From NCBI GenBank assembly GCA_029820875.1, contig JALGUK010000012.1, positions 1-25,287 of the forward strand: a DNA stretch of 25,287 nt, in the 5' to 3' direction. This document shows, in pieces, positions 7,421-14,846 of the stretch; the stretch's first letter is position 1; the number at the start of each line of letters is the position of its first letter. The position numbers and the translations under genes were made by a program. Under the pieces are notes generated by a model, which saw only the letters and a program-made list of their open reading frames with translations, searched no databases and had not been told where the DNA came from. This DNA comes from Candidatus Zipacnadia bacterium (GTDB lineage: Bacteria; Armatimonadota; UBA5377; JALGUK01).

Positions 7421-8236
7421 ATGACAGGCTGGTCAATCCGAATGGGCAAAATGTTTACAGGCGGGAAGAACGCGGTCATCATCGCCGCCGACCACGGGGA
7501 ATTCGACGGGCCGCTCCCTGGGATGGTGGACCTGCCCGCCGTCATCGGCTCCCGCATCAGTCCCGACGTGGATGCCGTGCTGCTCAGCCCTGGTATGCTC
7601 CGCCATTGCAAGGGCGCATTCAGCGCAAAGGGCGCGCCGCTGGCGGTCGTTCGCACAAACTGGAGCACAACCTACTGTTTCCACTGGCAGTATACACAGG
7701 CACAGACCGCTGAGGCGTTCGACGTCGACGACGCAATCGCCCTCGGTGCGGACATTGTGCTGATTTCCCTCACGTTGAACGCCTACGACGAGGCCACCGA
7801 TGCGCGCAACGTCGAGATTTTCTCCAGAATGGCCAATCGCGCCCGCCGGCTGGGCATTCCCGTGCTGGGGGAGGCGTTCCCGGCGGGGCATCTTTCGCTC
7901 TCCGCAGATGAACTGCACGAGAAGGTTAAAATCACCACGCGCGTTATCGTCGAGCTTGGGGCCGACATGGTGAAGACCTTCTACACGCACCGCTTCAAGG
8001 AGGTCACCGAGAGCTGCCCTGTGCCGGTCTTCGGCCTGGGTGCGGAGAAGACGCCCACACAGCTTGATGCCCTCAACCTCGCCCGAAGCGAAATCGCCGA
8101 GGGTGCCAAGGGCGTCGTCTTCGGTCGCAACGCCCTCCAGGTACCGGATCCGGTGGCCTTCCAGTCGGCGTTGTGCGAAGTCGTAAAGAACGGTGCCGAG
8201 CCGCAAGAGATGGTGAGAAAGTATAACCTCGAATAG
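7421..8236 (+). CDS. DhnA/LsrF-type class I aldolase
   Basis: This 271-residue protein belongs to the DeoC/FbaB/LacD TIM-barrel aldolases. It shows IIAADHGEF near residues 20-28, where FbaB-type enzymes have the DHG motif, the candidate Schiff-base Lys185 in GADMVKTFY, and the phosphate-binding end EGAKGVVFGRNALQ (227-240). Relatives include archaeal-type fructose-bisphosphate aldolase, 2-amino-3,7-dideoxy-heptulosonate synthase and LsrF. The reaction would be reversible C-C cleavage of a phosphorylated ketose or a related transfer. GGAGG lies 8 nt before the ATG. It is the first gene of an apparent operon with an aminotransferase, an FGGY kinase and an isomerase, which suggests it cleaves the kinase product. 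The presence of an aminotransferase leaves an amino-sugar or biosynthetic role possible. Confidence 0.85.
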   Translation: MTGWSIRMGKMFTGGKNAVIIAADHGEFDGPLPGMVDLPAVIGSRISPDVDAVLLSPGMLRHCKGAFSAKGAPLAVVRTNWSTTYCFHWQYTQAQTAEAFDVDDAIALGADIVLISLTLNAYDEATDARNVEIFSRMANRARRLGIPVLGEAFPAGHLSLSADELHEKVKITTRVIVELGADMVKTFYTHRFKEVTESCPVPVFGLGAEKTPTQLDALNLARSEIAEGAKGVVFGRNALQVPDPVAFQSALCEVVKNGAEPQEMVRKYNLE

Positions 8237-8284
8237 TCTAATCTGGCGCTGGTGGGACGCTCATCATACCCTTCTGACTGGGTA

Positions 8285-8304
8285 GGGCGGGCATCTCGCC
8301 CGGC
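8285..8304. repeat. Degenerate REP-like palindrome
   Basis: GGGCGGGCATCTCGCCCGGC resembles the REP palindromes clustered around 9.7-10.9 kb (core GCGGGCG-TCT-CGCCCGC). It lies in the 92-bp gap between the aldolase and the aminotransferase, upstream of the aminotransferase ribosome-binding site (AGGAG). It could be an older copy of the same family. Confidence 0.55.
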
Positions 8305-8328
8305 AACAAGAATCAGGAGCGACAAACA

Positions 8329-9693
8329 ATGAGCACTTTCAAACGAACATGGGGCCGGATTGACCTTGATCAAATCCCAAATATCGTCGTCACCCCGCCA
8401 GGACCGAAGTCGCGGGAGATGCACGGGCGAGCCTCCGCGATTATGAAGGGGTACTCCGGCCAGGTGAGGCTCTTCCCGGTGTGTTTTGAGAAGGGGCATG
8501 GGGTAACACTCACCGATGTGGACGGCAACACCTATCTCGACTTCTCCTCGGGCATTTACGTCACCGGCCTCGGCCACTGCCACCCGAAGGTCACCGAGGC
8601 GCTTCAGAAGATGGTCGGGCAGCTCCAGAACGCCCACGATTTCACGACGCCGGTGAAGCTTGCGCTTCTTGAGAAGCTCTGCGAGATAAGCATGGGCGAC
8701 ATGAACGGGGTGCAGCTTTACGACAGCGGCACCACGGCGGTGGAGGCCGGCCTGCGCATCGCACGAGCCGCCACGGGCCGGCAGGAGTTCATCTCGTGCT
8801 TTATGGACTTTCACGGGAAGACCCTCGGCGCGGTAAGCCTCGCCAAGATGGACAAGACAAAGGGCTATCGCGCCCCGGGTTCGTTCCTCGTGCCTCGAGG
8901 CTATTGCTACCGATGCGATTTCAAGCTCACCTATCCCGACTGCGGGTTGCACTGCGTGGACTTCATAGGGACGTTCATCGATCAGGGTACGGTGGGAGAC
9001 GTCGCCGCAATTGTGCTCGAGCCCGTCCAGGGCTGGGCCGGGACCGTGGTGCCGCCGCCGGGGTACTTCCAGAAGATACGGAAGCTCTGCGATGAACGCG
9101 GGATTCTCCTGTTCGCCGACGAGGTACTTACAGGTATGGCCCGCACGGGGAGGATGTTCTGCATGGAGCACTTCGAGACCGTCCCCGACATCATGACCCT
9201 GGGCAAGGGCCTGGGGAACGGTTTCCCCATCACGGCTGTCCTCGTGCGGGAGCAGTACAAGGATGCGGTGGAGAAGATTTCCGCATCCACAAGCTACGGC
9301 GGCAACCCGATGGCCTGCGCAGCGGCGCTTGCGAGCATAGAGGTGATTCTGGAGGAGGGCATCCTGCAGAACGCGACAGCCCTCGGCGAGTTCTTCAGCA
9401 AGCGGATGAAGCAGATGTATGCCGAGCACCCGATTATCGGGGATGTGCGGGGCCTCGGGTGCCTGCTGGGCATTGAGCTGGTGAAGGACCGCGAAACCCG
9501 CGAGCCGTTTGAGGAGGCCGGCAGGCTCGTGTACCAGAAGGCCTTCGAGAAGGGCCTGGCCTGGATTCCGGCCGGGCACATCCTCCGCATGTCGCCGCCG
9601 ATGATTATGGAACAGGAAGAAGCCGCCAAGGGCATGGACATAATCGACGAGGCCATCGGGGAAGTGGAGGAGGAGCTGGGGTATAGTCGCTGA
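8329..9693 (+). CDS. Class III aminotransferase (GABA/ornithine aminotransferase type)
   Basis: The 454-residue protein has the full class III fold: DVDGNTYLDFSSGIYVTGLGH near 63-82, the cofactor phosphate loop DSGTTAVEAG (132-141), FADEVLTGMARTG with Asp264 binding the pyridine nitrogen, and Schiff-base Lys293 in TLGKGLGNGFP. Class III enzymes act on terminal amines of omega-amino acids, diamines or amino sugars; the substrate here is unknown. Residues 193-209 hold four cysteines (GYCYRCDFKLTYPDCGLHC) in an insertion seen in one subgroup, possibly a small metal site. AGGAG lies before the ATG. The gene follows the aldolase by 92 bp, and 14 nt after its stop a new ATG with a strong ribosome-binding site marks where the next operon gene once began. 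Confidence 0.92.
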   Translation: MSTFKRTWGRIDLDQIPNIVVTPPGPKSREMHGRASAIMKGYSGQVRLFPVCFEKGHGVTLTDVDGNTYLDFSSGIYVTGLGHCHPKVTEALQKMVGQLQNAHDFTTPVKLALLEKLCEISMGDMNGVQLYDSGTTAVEAGLRIARAATGRQEFISCFMDFHGKTLGAVSLAKMDKTKGYRAPGSFLVPRGYCYRCDFKLTYPDCGLHCVDFIGTFIDQGTVGDVAAIVLEPVQGWAGTVVPPPGYFQKIRKLCDERGILLFADEVLTGMARTGRMFCMEHFETVPDIMTLGKGLGNGFPITAVLVREQYKDAVEKISASTSYGGNPMACAAALASIEVILEEGILQNATALGEFFSKRMKQMYAEHPIIGDVRGLGCLLGIELVKDRETREPFEEAGRLVYQKAFEKGLAWIPAGHILRMSPPMIMEQEEAAKGMDIIDEAIGEVEEELGYSR

Positions 9694-9707
9694 AGGAGGG
9701 GAGCGCG

Positions 9708-9728
9708 ATGACATTGATTACTGGTGAA
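9708..9728 (+). pseudogene. Orphaned 5' end of the FGGY kinase gene
   Basis: GGAGGGGAG, ending a few nt before the ATG at 9708, is the strongest ribosome-binding site in this part of the operon. It lies 14 nt after the aminotransferase stop, the usual place for the next gene. The frame reads MTLITGED and then passes into REP palindrome. The intact downstream part of the kinase lacks exactly its first ~40 codons, so this is probably the original kinase start, cut off by the REP/RAYT insertion. The six or seven codons are too few to prove identity. Confidence 0.4.
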
Positions 9729-9730
9729 GA

Positions 9731-9755
9731 CCGCGGGCGAGACGCCCGTGGTACC
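9731..9755 (+). repeat. REP palindrome, AGA orientation
   Basis: CCGCGGGCG (9731-9739) and CGCCCGTGG (9743-9751) form a 9-bp stem with one G/T wobble around an AGA loop, followed by TACC. It is the first copy after the aminotransferase and marks the left limit of the insertion in the kinase gene. Confidence 0.8.
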
Positions 9756-9837
9756 AAATACCAGGCTCCATTGAAGAGCATGAGCGGGCCGTCCATAATA
9801 CCCGATATAGTGGTACCGAGTGTTGTGACAAACGCAA

Positions 9838-9855
9838 GCGGGATGCCCGTGGCAC
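9838..9855 (+). repeat. Decayed REP fragment
   Basis: GCGGGATGCCCGTGGCAC keeps the right arm and part of the core of the palindrome but has lost the left arm. GTGGTACC just upstream (9811-9818) looks like another arm fragment. Confidence 0.5.
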
Positions 9856-9946
9856 AGGGTACGGGTAGTAACAGCTCACGGGCGAGGTGCTCACAGGTGG
9901 AATCATGGTATATGTAATACGAAACAGCAGTCAAAGATTCCTTTCC

Positions 9947-9975
9947 GGTACCGCGGGCGAGACGCCTGTAGTACC
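9947..9975 (+). repeat. REP palindrome, AGA orientation
   Basis: GGTACCGCGGGCG (9947-9959), an AGA loop and CGCCTGTAGTACC (9963-9975) form an imperfect 13-position stem. The upstream flank CTTTCCGGTACC is repeated before the copy at 10844, so the repeat unit extends beyond the palindrome. Confidence 0.8.
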
Positions 9976-10067
9976 AGGTATTGGTGAGAATCACTATCAG
10001 CACAGTTGCGGTGGTGTGTAACACATTTATAGCACAGGACCCCCGACTAAAACACCGCCTCCTTTGC

Positions 10068-10093
10068 GGTACCGCGGGCGTCTCGCCCGCGAC
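10068..10093 (-). repeat. REP palindrome, TCT orientation, upstream of the transposase
   Basis: CGCGGGCG (10073-10080) and CGCCCGCG (10084-10091) make a perfect 8-bp stem around TCT, preceded by GGTACC. It ends 30 nt before the transposase ATG and could influence its expression. Confidence 0.85.
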
Positions 10094-10120
10094 ATCCTAA
10101 TTCCAAAGCGGGGATGGCAA

Positions 10121-10621
10121 ATGCCGTCCGAATCGAAGCATCTGTCGCAATTCCAGCGGCGCAAACGATACCTCCCTCACTGGGAGGGCCCCGGCGAGAC
10201 CTACTTCATCACGTTCGGCCTGTTGCGACCTCCTGCAGTTGACCTCACCGATGAACGCATCGGCAACCTTGTGGTCGGGGCGTTGCGCTTCTTCGACGGA
10301 AAGCGATACCTGTTGTTGGACTACACCGTTATGCCAGACCATGTGCACCTCATTTTGAAGCCGCTGGTATGCGATGGACAGGCCGAGACTCTGGCGCGCA
10401 TTACACATAGTTTGAAAAGTTGGCTCGCACACAGAATAAACGACATAGTGGGACGAACCGGCCCGCTCTGGCACGAGGAGACCTACGACAGAGTTCTGCG
10501 AGACGAGGAGGACTATCGCGAGAAAGCAGCCTACATATTCAACAATTCTAGGAGGAAGGGACTCGTTGACGACCCAGCACAGTGGCCTTGGTGGGGGCGC
10601 GGGTCGGGTGGCGGTTCCTGA
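10121..10621 (+). CDS. REP-associated tyrosine transposase (RAYT, Y1/HUH family)
   Basis: The 166-residue protein matches RAYT transposases. It has an N-terminal segment ending RRYL-like (RRKRYLPHWEGPGETYFITF), the HUH metal motif in DYTVMPDHVHLILKPL, then ITHSLKSW, LWHEETYDRVLRDEEDYREKAAYIFNNSRRKGLVDDP.QWPW, which carries the catalytic-helix tyrosines. RAYTs are single-stranded endonuclease/ligases that bind and cut REP hairpins. The ATG at 10121 has a GGGGAT site about 6 nt upstream. An upstream in-frame ATG at 10064 would start inside a REP palindrome and was rejected. The gene reads intact, with no frameshift. A perfect REP begins directly after its stop codon. Confidence 0.93.
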   Translation: MPSESKHLSQFQRRKRYLPHWEGPGETYFITFGLLRPPAVDLTDERIGNLVVGALRFFDGKRYLLLDYTVMPDHVHLILKPLVCDGQAETLARITHSLKSWLAHRINDIVGRTGPLWHEETYDRVLRDEEDYREKAAYIFNNSRRKGLVDDPAQWPWWGRGSGGGS

Positions 10622-10648
10622 TACCACGGGCGAGACGCCCGTGGTACC
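10622..10648 (+). repeat. Perfect REP palindrome after the transposase
   Basis: TACCACGGGCG (10622-10632) and CGCCCGTGGTA (10636-10646) form a perfect 11-bp stem with an AGA loop, starting at the base after the transposase stop codon. It is the best-preserved copy and the likely reference sequence for the family here. Confidence 0.9.
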
Positions 10649-10670
10649 AGATATGATATCAGATTTCCTT

Positions 10671-10787
10671 GAAAATCATCGCGGGACGCCTGTGGCGCCA
10701 AATGTGATAGGTTTCGTTGAAAATCATCGCGGGACGCCAATGACACCAAATATCATTGAAAATGAGGAGCGAGACAGTCGCGGTGTC
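10671..10787 (+). repeat. Tandem array of degenerate half-REPs, ~48-nt unit
   Basis: GAAAATCATCGCGGGACGCC occurs at 10671 and again at 10719, exactly 48 nt apart; a third, diverged unit starts at 10758. Each unit keeps a REP core and right arm (10681-10699, 10729-10747, about 10764-10787), followed by an AT-rich linker. The complete palindrome at 10622 with its linker looks like the first unit of the series. Confidence 0.75.
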
Positions 10788-10805
10788 GGGCAGCGTCGTG
10801 CTCCT

Positions 10806-12257
10806 ATGAACCTTCAGACTGAAACGTTACACCTCTGCTTTCCGGTACCGCGGGCGTCTCGCCCGCGCACCCAGGAGTATGAGCTGGTCGCCCCCTGCCC
10901 CGGCTGGGCCGAGCTGCCTGTACAGAGGTACTGGGAAGCATGTGTGGCCGGCACAAGAGAGTGCCTGTGTGGGCTTGACGGTCGCCACGTGCGCGCCATC
11001 GGCTTCTCCAGCCAGGGACAAACGTTCGTTCCGCTGGACGAGAACTTCCAGCCGCTGCATAACGCCATCGTCTGGCTCGACACCCGCGCCGCGGGGCAAG
11101 CGACGCGGATTAAAGCCCACTTCGCCGGACGCGAGACCGAGGCGGGCATCAACGTCATCCCCATCGCCAGCGGGCCGAAGATACTGTGGCTGCGCGAGAA
11201 CGAGCCGGATGTCTTCAGGCGCACTGCCTATTACATGATGCCCCCCGACTATGTCACCTGGCGGCTGACAGGCCGGCGCGTGGGCGATCCCTCGGATCTC
11301 GGCTCCACAGCAATGATGGACATCCACAACCGCCGCTGGTGGCCGGAGATGCTTGAGTTCATAGGCGTTCGCGAAGAGCAACTGCCGCAGATCGGCTGCT
11401 CAGGGGAGGTCGTCGGGGCGCTCCTGCCGGAGGCCGCCCGCGAGCTTGGCATCAGCAGCAACGCCGTCGCCGTCGTCGGCACAAACGACCAGACAGCGGG
11501 GATGCTCGGCGCCGGGAACGTCCGGCCAGGCGTGCTCACCGCAACCATCGGAACGGCGCTTGCCGTCATGGCAACAACAGAGCCGCCGGGCGGGCGCTCA
11601 GAGACCGGCTACCACGCCATCCCGGGCAAGGGAATCGTCCTTTCGTTCACGCAAACCGGCGCGATGGCGCTTACATGGTTCCGTAATGCACTCGTAACCG
11701 ACGGTAGTGACTACGAGGCCCTCATCAATGAGGCCTGCAATGTCCCACCAGGCTGCGATGGGCTACTGATGCTGCCACACCTGACAGGGACCGCACACCC
11801 GGACTTCAACCCGAATGCCAGAGGCGCGTTTGTGGGACTTTCGCTCTCGCACAAGCGGCCGCACATGGTCCGCGCGATATTAGAGGCCGTTGCGTACTGC
11901 TTACGGGAGCACATCGAGCGGATAAAGAGCCTGGGCGCCCAAGGCGACTTCGTGCGCGTGCTCGGCGGGGGCGCAAAGAGCGACTTGTGGCTGCAGATGA
12001 TGGCCGATGTGACCCAGCTCCCGATGGAGCGCCCCGCCTGCGAACATGCGGCATCCCTGGGCGCGGCGGTGATGGCCGCGTATGGAGCAGGCTTCTTCGA
12101 CTCGATGGAACAAGCAGCGGACGCTTACTATAAGCCCGAGCGGATATTCGAACCCGACCCGTCCTTGGCGGGAGTCTACAGCGACGCGTATTCGCGATTT
12201 GAAAAACTGTATCAAGCTCTCTATGGTTGTCATTCTGAATGCAGCGAAGCGGAATGA
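10806..12257 (+). pseudogene. FGGY-family sugar kinase missing its N-terminus
   Basis: From about 10872 the frame matches xylulokinase-type FGGY kinases: APCPGWAELPVQRYWEA, IGFSSQGQTFVPLDE, NAIVWLDTRA, YMMPPDYVTWRLTG, candidate catalytic Asp in VVGTNDQTAGMLGAG, ATIGTALAV, GCDGLLMLPHLTGTAHPDFN and the adenosine motif LGGGAKSDLWLQMMAD. What should come first, the phosphate-binding (I/L)DxGTT motif and about 40 residues, is absent; the frame runs back into REP sequence instead. The first in-frame ATG (10806) has no ribosome-binding site. The C-terminus (CHSECSEAE) is also encoded by a dispersed repeat. The rest of the frame is undamaged, suggesting a recent event or continued use of a truncated protein. 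Kinase activity is unlikely. In the operon it would have phosphorylated the isomerase product. Confidence 0.8.
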
Positions 12258-12304
12258 AGAATCTCGCTGTTGTCGTTCCGCGCACAACTGAACAACGGGA
12301 TTCT
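12229..12304. repeat. Dispersed repeat with inverted arms at the kinase 3' end
   Basis: The segment starts TGTCATTCTGAATGCAGCGA and continues through GGAATGAAGAATCTCG, closely resembling a CATTCTGAGCGAAGCGAAGAATCTC-type repeat that I recall from many unrelated bacterial genomes. AGAATC..GTTG (12258-12272) is complementary to CAAC..GATTCT (12293-12304), so it can fold. It supplies the last codons and the stop of the kinase frame and fills the gap before the amidohydrolase. Confidence 0.6.
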
Positions 12305-12347
12305 CCGCCTGTGGTCCAGAATCACATCCAGTTCGGAGGCGCCTCCT

Positions 12348-13388
12348 ATGGCAACGGGGCCTGAATACACCGAGGTGGACCAACGCTTCTACGATACGTA
12401 TCTGGCGGACTTTCTCCCTGGGAGACTGTTCGATGTGCATGTTCATGTCTTCCGCCAAAGGGACGTACCATTTCCCAGCGAAGACGCGATGCGGACGAAC
12501 TGGGCCTCATCGGTTTCGGCTGAGGAGTTCACCGCCGAGGACATCGAGACGGACTACGCCAAGCTCTTCCCGCACAGTGAAACCCGCCGCCTGCAATTCG
12601 GAGCCGTCCGTCGCGAGGCCGACATCGAGGCCGAGAACCGATACTGCATGGAGACCGCCGACCATAAGAGGGTCTGGGCGCTGGCGGTATTGGACCCTCT
12701 TTGGACGCCGGAGAAGCTTCGGGAGGTGTTGCTCGCGGGCCGGTTCATGGGTGTAAAGCCCTATTGGTCGCTGGTGCGCGGCAAAAAGGAGGAGGATGTG
12801 CGCATCGAGGAGATGATGCCGCCTGAGCACCTCGAGATACTTGACGAGCTGGGGTTAATCGCGATATTGCACGTCCCAGGTCCGGAGCGCATCCGCGATA
12901 CCCACACGCGCAAGATGCTCAGGGATTGGTGCCGCAAGTACACGAACGTGACGTTCATCGTTGCGCACCTCGGGCGGGCCTACTGCATGCCCTTCGCGGC
13001 GGCGTCCTTCGAGGACATCGCCAGCATTGAAGGTTTGATGTTCGACTGCTGCGCGGTGCTCAATCCCGATGTCTTCGAGCTGGCATTCCGGGCTTTCGGC
13101 CCGGACCGAATCATGTGGGGAACCGACTTCCCCGTGCTCAACCGGCTGCGGGGGTACCGCGTATGGGAGGGTGAGAAGTACCGCAACATCGTCAGCGGCG
13201 ACTACCCCTGGAATACCAACCGCCAGCCGCCGGAGGTCGAGGCCAGGTACACTTACTTCATCTATACCGCCCTCAAGGCGATGCGCGAGGGGGCGGAACG
13301 AGCCGGCTTAACATCCAGCGACTTGCAGGACATTTTCTTCAATAACGCGTATAAGCTCATAACCCGGAGGAATTCTCATGTGCAATGA
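12348..13388 (+). CDS. Amidohydrolase family 2 (TIM-barrel metal hydrolase)
   Basis: Starting at ATG 12348 (GGAGG 8 nt upstream) the protein is 346 residues. FDVHVHVF carries the first metal pair His31/His33; ILHVPGP, FIVAHLGR and MWGTDFPV (C-terminal Asp) are the remaining ligand strands of amidohydrolase_2 enzymes such as ACMS decarboxylase and sugar lactonases. Depending on the member, the reaction is hydrolysis of a lactone or amide or a decarboxylation. The frame is open upstream to 12270, but that part is repeat-derived. The last 11 bases overlap the isomerase gene, showing tight translational coupling, so it probably belongs to the same sugar pathway. Confidence 0.85.
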   Translation: MATGPEYTEVDQRFYDTYLADFLPGRLFDVHVHVFRQRDVPFPSEDAMRTNWASSVSAEEFTAEDIETDYAKLFPHSETRRLQFGAVRREADIEAENRYCMETADHKRVWALAVLDPLWTPEKLREVLLAGRFMGVKPYWSLVRGKKEEDVRIEEMMPPEHLEILDELGLIAILHVPGPERIRDTHTRKMLRDWCRKYTNVTFIVAHLGRAYCMPFAAASFEDIASIEGLMFDCCAVLNPDVFELAFRAFGPDRIMWGTDFPVLNRLRGYRVWEGEKYRNIVSGDYPWNTNRQPPEVEARYTYFIYTALKAMREGAERAGLTSSDLQDIFFNNAYKLITRRNSHVQ

Positions 13389-14769
13389 CCGCAAGCCAAG
13401 AATCGGCCTGCTGCCACTGATGCTCGAGCTTTACGACGAGGCCGCGCCGGAGCTTAAGCCGAAGCAGGCGAAGTTCGCCGAGGAAATCGCCAAGGCGCTC
13501 GGGGATGATATTCAAGTCAGCTCAGCGCCTGTATGCAACACGCGCGGGCAGGTGGAGGCGGCGGTGGAGGATTTTGAGGCGAAACGGCTCGACGGCATAA
13601 TCGTCGTGCACCTCAGTTACGCGCCCAGCCTTATCTCGGCCAACGCACTCACTCGCACAAGCCTGCCCGTTCTGTTGCTGGACACTACGCCTGCTCCCCG
13701 GCTCGACGAGAATCTGACACCTGCTGACATAATGGAAAACCACGGCATTCACGGTGTACAGGACCTCGCAAACATCCTGCTTCGCGCCGATAAGACCTAC
13801 CACATCGTGGCAGGGCACATCTTAAACCCCGACATTGTGCAGCAGGTGAAGGACTGGTGCCGCGCGGCGATGACCCTCCGCTTCTGGCGCAGGATGCGAG
13901 TCGGGCTTATCGGCACGCCCTTCGAGGGTATGGGCGACTTCAGCGTGGACCTGACCGCATTCAAGCTCGTTATCGGCCCTGAGGTGACCCAGGTGCCTGT
14001 TGAAGAGGTCGTCAAGTTGGCGAAGGCTGCCAGCGATGATGAAGTCGAGGCGGAAATGGCCGCGGATTTGGAGCGCTTTCAGCCTGCCGATGACCTCGAT
14101 CCGGAGCTTCACGCAATCGCCGTCCGCGCTGGGCTTGGCCTGCGCAAGGCAATCCAAGAATATGAACTGGATGCGCTCTCGATGCATTTTATGGCATTCA
14201 ATAACCATCCCGACATAGGCACTGTCCCGTTCTTGGAGATCAGCAAGCTCATCAGCAAGGGGATGGGGTATGCCGGTGAGGGGGACGTGGTCTGCGCGAG
14301 CCTTGTGGCCGCGATGGCCTGCCAGTTCGATCGAGCCTCTTTCACCGAGATGTTCTGCCCCGACTGGGACGGCGGGAAAGTGCTGATGGCGCACATGGGC
14401 GAGTGTAACCCGGACCTCGCGGCCGAGAAAGCCATCCTCAAGAACGTGCCGTTCAAATTCGGCAGGTTGCGCGGCACCACAATTGCCCTTGCCGGAATGG
14501 CACCTGGTCCGGCGACGCTCGTGGACTTGTGTTGCGTCGGTGGAGACATGTACCGGCTGATTGCAGGCAGCGTCGAGGTCGCCGACTTCCCAGTGCTTGA
14601 CATCACGATGCCACACTACAAGATTGACCCGCTGATGCCGCTCGGTGAGTTTCTAATCCGCTACAGCGAACTTGGTGGAACGCACCATTTAGCCATTGTG
14701 CCCGGGGATGTAGTGGAACAAGTAGGGGTGCTGGCCGACCTTGCCGACCTGGACTTCGCCGTTATCTGA
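13378..14769 (+). CDS. L-fucose/L-arabinose isomerase-like protein
   Basis: The 463-residue protein has the layout of the AraA/FucI superfamily. An N-terminal alpha/beta domain (IGLLPLMLELYDEAAP; DGIIVVHLSYAPSLISANAL) is followed by ENHGIHGVQDLANILLR. The catalytic half has GEGDVVCASLVAAM and FTEMFCPDWDGGKVLMAHMGECNP, where the metal-binding Glu and His residues lie, and it ends with GGTHHLAIVPGD. Such enzymes interconvert an aldose and a ketose using Mn2+. GGAGG lies 7 nt before the ATG, which itself is inside the end of the amidohydrolase gene. The low resemblance to characterised AraA or FucI leaves the sugar unknown. It closes the operon, and an AT-rich gap follows. Confidence 0.82.
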   Translation: MCNDRKPRIGLLPLMLELYDEAAPELKPKQAKFAEEIAKALGDDIQVSSAPVCNTRGQVEAAVEDFEAKRLDGIIVVHLSYAPSLISANALTRTSLPVLLLDTTPAPRLDENLTPADIMENHGIHGVQDLANILLRADKTYHIVAGHILNPDIVQQVKDWCRAAMTLRFWRRMRVGLIGTPFEGMGDFSVDLTAFKLVIGPEVTQVPVEEVVKLAKAASDDEVEAEMAADLERFQPADDLDPELHAIAVRAGLGLRKAIQEYELDALSMHFMAFNNHPDIGTVPFLEISKLISKGMGYAGEGDVVCASLVAAMACQFDRASFTEMFCPDWDGGKVLMAHMGECNPDLAAEKAILKNVPFKFGRLRGTTIALAGMAPGPATLVDLCCVGGDMYRLIAGSVEVADFPVLDITMPHYKIDPLMPLGEFLIRYSELGGTHHLAIVPGDVVEQVGVLADLADLDFAVI

Positions 14770-14770
14770 G

Positions 14771-14799
14771 TTGGAGAACGCTTGCTTTTTAGATAGTAT
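14771..14799 (+). promoter_or_regulatory. Possible promoter before the DUF2007 gene
   Basis: The 77-bp gap is much more AT-rich than its surroundings. The best-spaced pair is TTGGAG (14771-14776), 17 nt, TAGTAT (14794-14799); TTGCTT (14782) with TAAGCT (14805) is an alternative. Neither is close to consensus, so the exact site is unsure. Confidence 0.3.
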
Positions 14800-14846
14800 T
14801 GTGATAAGCTTTAACAGTCTTAATAAGTTTGCTGGAGGAGTGCTGG

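Larger units (their letters stand above)
9694..10120. other. Gene-free stretch filled with REP debris
   Basis: No convincing gene lies in these 427 bp. They hold a well-formed but orphaned translation start (9708) and four REP palindromes or fragments, with AT-richer filler between them. Any reading frames here encode repeats of RGRDARGT or RASRP type, the translated palindrome, and are not genes. Confidence 0.75.
10066..10648 (+). mobile_element. REP-RAYT-REP unit
   Basis: The transposase gene 10121-10621 is bounded by two REP palindromes in opposite orientation: the copy at 10068-10093 has a TCT loop and the copy at 10622-10648 has an AGA loop. This is the arrangement expected of a mobilisable unit of a REP-associated tyrosine transposase, which recognises REP hairpins as single-stranded DNA. 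Further REPs on both sides (9731-9975 and 10681-10872) extend the cluster. Unit ends and target duplications were not identified. Confidence 0.7.

Noticed and set aside
7981..9714. Long open frame of 577 codons on the minus strand
   Set aside because: It lies opposite the aldolase end and the class III aminotransferase, whose motifs are complete. Its translation shows no domain, only low-complexity Arg/Leu/His-rich sequence typical of antisense GC-rich DNA.
10566..10805. N-terminal extension of the kinase frame into the transposase and REP array
   Set aside because: The encoded residues (GETPVVPD, ENHRGTPVAPN) are translated REP repeats, not kinase sequence, and the frame begins inside the transposase gene.
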